DNA of 64,000 nt from Bacteroides congonensis (GTDB lineage: Bacteria; Bacteroidota; Bacteroidia; Bacteroidales; Bacteroidaceae): positions 535,760 to 599,759 of the forward strand of contig NZ_FQXY01000009.1 of NCBI RefSeq assembly GCF_900130125.1. The letters are read 5' to 3'. The translations under genes and the position numbers were made by a program. Positions 62,498 to 64,000 of the stretch are shown piece by piece. How positions within the stretch are numbered: position 1 is the stretch's first letter; each line of letters begins with the position of its first letter. The notes below the pieces were generated by a model. It was not told the origin of the DNA. It did not search any database and saw only the letters and a list, made by a program, of their open reading frames with translations.

Positions 62498-63067
62498 ATG
62501 AAAATCAATGCTGAAACAAAATATTGCCAGACGTGTGGAATACCTTTAGATATAGATTATACAAATCTTGAGGCAAACCAAAATGTGGAATATTGCGACT
62601 ATTGTTTGCACAACGGGGTTAAACTCTATGATTTCTCAATGGATTATCTCATTTACCTTTGGGAGCTTTTCCCCGAAGAATATTATAAAGAGACAGGAGT
62701 CAATCTCACTTCGGAAAGGAAGAATTCGATACGAATTGAACCAAGTATTGAAAAAATATCTGGTATCCGAATCGCATACTTGAAATTGGAAAGAACAAAT
62801 AATGTCATCCATAGTTTCTCTGTTTTGTGGAAGCAGTTGCTACAATTTTCCGAAAAATATGAATTATCTTCAAAAGGATGTAAATACGTGAGTTTTCATG
62901 AATTAAATAAGGTATACCGCCATATTTACCTTGACTGGTTGCCGACAAGCGATTATACCCTGCGGGAACAGCTCACCTTTGAGAGTTACATCAACACTCT
63001 CGAAAAAACTCCGGTTTCGGAGCTTATAACAGATATTTATATCCCTATTACAAAAAAAGAAATATGA
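62498..63067 (+). CDS. Zinc-ribbon protein (Zn_ribbon_2-like)
   Basis: I start at the ATG at 62498 (189 aa), because the longer frame starting at 62441 crosses the promoter box. Near residue 8 is CQTCGIPLD, and after about 20 residues CDYCLHNG, giving a four-Cys zinc ribbon like the 'putative zinc ribbon' family. The rest, about 60-189, may be a small-molecule-binding domain similar to GyrI-like regulators, but I see no strong motif. It overlaps the 4Fe-4S gene by 4 bp. The function is unknown. Confidence 0.7.
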   Translation: MKINAETKYCQTCGIPLDIDYTNLEANQNVEYCDYCLHNGVKLYDFSMDYLIYLWELFPEEYYKETGVNLTSERKNSIRIEPSIEKISGIRIAYLKLERTNNVIHSFSVLWKQLLQFSEKYELSSKGCKYVSFHELNKVYRHIYLDWLPTSDYTLREQLTFESYINTLEKTPVSELITDIYIPITKKEI

Positions 63068-63765
63068 AATACTTAAACCAAGAAATAGAAAACGAGTTAA
63101 AAAATCAAGGAGCAAAACTGATACGCTTTGTTGACATATCGCATTTGGATGAAAAGCAAAACAGACAACTCCCGACCGCCATTGTTTTTGCACTTCCGCT
63201 TACCGCAGAATATGCTGAAATGGTATTTAATATTCCCGACTACGTACAAGCACGGATAGCGGATAATTACAATTTTGACGATGATGAATATTCGCAAACC
63301 GAACATAAAGCGGGAGAAATAGCAGACGAATTAGCCAAGTTCATCACCGGGAAGGGCTATAAAGCCATATCGCAATCCGATACAGGATTAGTGGCTGATG
63401 GCGTATTCGATTATGAAACAAAAGAATCAGTATTGCCCCATAAAACCGTTGCACTACTTGGCGGATTAGGGTGGATTGGGAAAAACAACCTGTTAATTAC
63501 TCCTGAATATGGCGCAGCACAATGTCTCGGCACGGTTTTGACTGATGCTCCACTGGAAACGGTATTGCATGAACCTCTATCTCCAAAATGCGGAAATTGC
63601 ATTACTTGCGTCAATATCTGCGAGAGAAAAGTTCTCAAAGGTAAAGTTTGGAGTAGATCTGTTTCAAGAGATGAAATCGTTAACATACATGGATGTAGTA
63701 CCTGTTTGAAATGCCTTGTGCATTGTCCCAGAACACAAACATATATAAAGAGGAATATTGTCTGA
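63064..63765 (+). CDS. 4Fe-4S double-cluster protein (QueG-like family)
   Basis: This 233-aa protein ends with two ferredoxin-type clusters: CGNCITCVNIC near residue 178 and CSTCLKCLVHCP near residue 216. The preceding part resembles the C-terminal half of epoxyqueuosine reductases (SDTGLVADGVF near residue 120 then LGGLGWIGKNNLLI), but at 233 aa it is shorter than QueG (about 310-380) and lacks the full cobalamin domain. It is better called a QueG-related electron-transfer or reductase protein. It is coupled to the zinc-ribbon gene by a 4-bp overlap. Confidence 0.8.
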   Translation: MKYLNQEIENELKNQGAKLIRFVDISHLDEKQNRQLPTAIVFALPLTAEYAEMVFNIPDYVQARIADNYNFDDDEYSQTEHKAGEIADELAKFITGKGYKAISQSDTGLVADGVFDYETKESVLPHKTVALLGGLGWIGKNNLLITPEYGAAQCLGTVLTDAPLETVLHEPLSPKCGNCITCVNICERKVLKGKVWSRSVSRDEIVNIHGCSTCLKCLVHCPRTQTYIKRNIV

Positions 63766-63870
63766 ATTTCTACAAGCAACAAACGAGGGTTCACAAAAAT
63801 AAAAACAGAAGAGAAATCAATCCCTTCCGTTTTTATTCTTATATTTTTCCATAACCAATAATCGAAAAAT

Positions 63871-64000
63871 CTAAATCTTCCGAATTACTCTGGCGGGATT
63901 ACCTGCCACAATCGTGTTCGGTTCTACGTCTCTGGTCACAACACTACCCGCTCTTTGGTGTGCGCAGTCTATTCTTATTTCTTTCATATATAATGCTACT
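63871..64000 (-). CDS. C-terminal end of hexapeptide-repeat acetyltransferase
   Basis: A leftward frame entering from the right edge ends with AGSVVTRDVEPNTIVAGNPA, then RVIRKI and a stop at 63871-63873. This is the usual C-terminus of LacA/NodL-type sugar O-acetyltransferases. The residues just upstream (YMKEIRIDCAHQR) do not look like hexapeptide repeats, so the gene may be truncated or frameshifted beyond the window. The region 63,766-63,870 shows no gene. Confidence 0.5.
   Translation of the reverse strand, partial: VALYMKEIRIDCAHQRAGSVVTRDVEPNTIVAGNPARVIRKI

Overview
The window is chromosomal DNA of a gut Bacteroides. The signs are repeated Bacteroidales -7 boxes (TAnnTTTG), a UpxY-headed capsule operon with an invertible promoter and a neighbouring tyrosine recombinase, a smalltalk/HU pair, a DUF4373 protein, an AAA-ATPase-like/PD-(D/E)XK protein and PorT-type and plug-type outer-membrane proteins. 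The species cannot be fixed from the sequence alone. I saw no rRNA, tRNA, CRISPR array or insertion sequence.

Layout. 1-10.7 kb is mostly housekeeping: the 5' part of a sensor-kinase-like lipoprotein, prs, an exported MORN-repeat protein, a leftward PBP1A-folK-kdsB-M16 operon, a smalltalk/HU pair and an AAA-like ATPase. 10.7-12.8 kb is a patchwork: a small antitoxin-like gene, a HigBA toxin-antitoxin module bracketed by direct repeats and a fragment of the neighbouring amidase, and the intact amidase. 12.8-19.1 kb is a leftward four-gene cassette that I read as a RADAR anti-phage system: a four-helix membrane protein, the ATPase RdrA, the adenosine-deaminase-fold RdrB and a small YDY-repeat protein. 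19.2-47.1 kb is a capsular polysaccharide operon transcribed leftward. Its genes are UpxY, a 4,6-dehydratase, export and chain-length proteins, a flippase, an SDR, a TPP enzyme, a pyruvyltransferase, acyltransferases, a nucleotidyltransferase/HAD/kinase group, six glycosyltransferases, an EpsG-type polymerase, an epimerase, a WecA-like initiating transferase and WbuC. Several acyltransferase and membrane-protein remnants lie inside it.

The capsule switch is at 47,152-47,434. Two 23-bp inverted repeats enclose a canonical promoter that in this sequence points rightward, away from upxY, so the capsule is drawn in the OFF state. A tyrosine recombinase lies next to it. 48.5-50.3 kb holds three small capsule-flank genes. 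50.4-60.1 kb is metabolic: pyrBI, a flavin reductase, a porin-like protein, glyA and fhs (one-carbon metabolism) and the aspT-aspD aspartate:alanine exchange and decarboxylation pair. The right end has a plug/barrel outer-membrane protein, a zinc-ribbon protein coupled to a 4Fe-4S protein, and the tail of a hexapeptide acetyltransferase.

The best candidate for an exciting system is the RADAR cassette with its extra small YDY-repeat gene. It sits directly behind the phase-variable capsule operon with no visible terminator or canonical promoter between them. RADAR itself is known. The fourth gene, and possible coupling to the capsule switch, are the parts that may be new.
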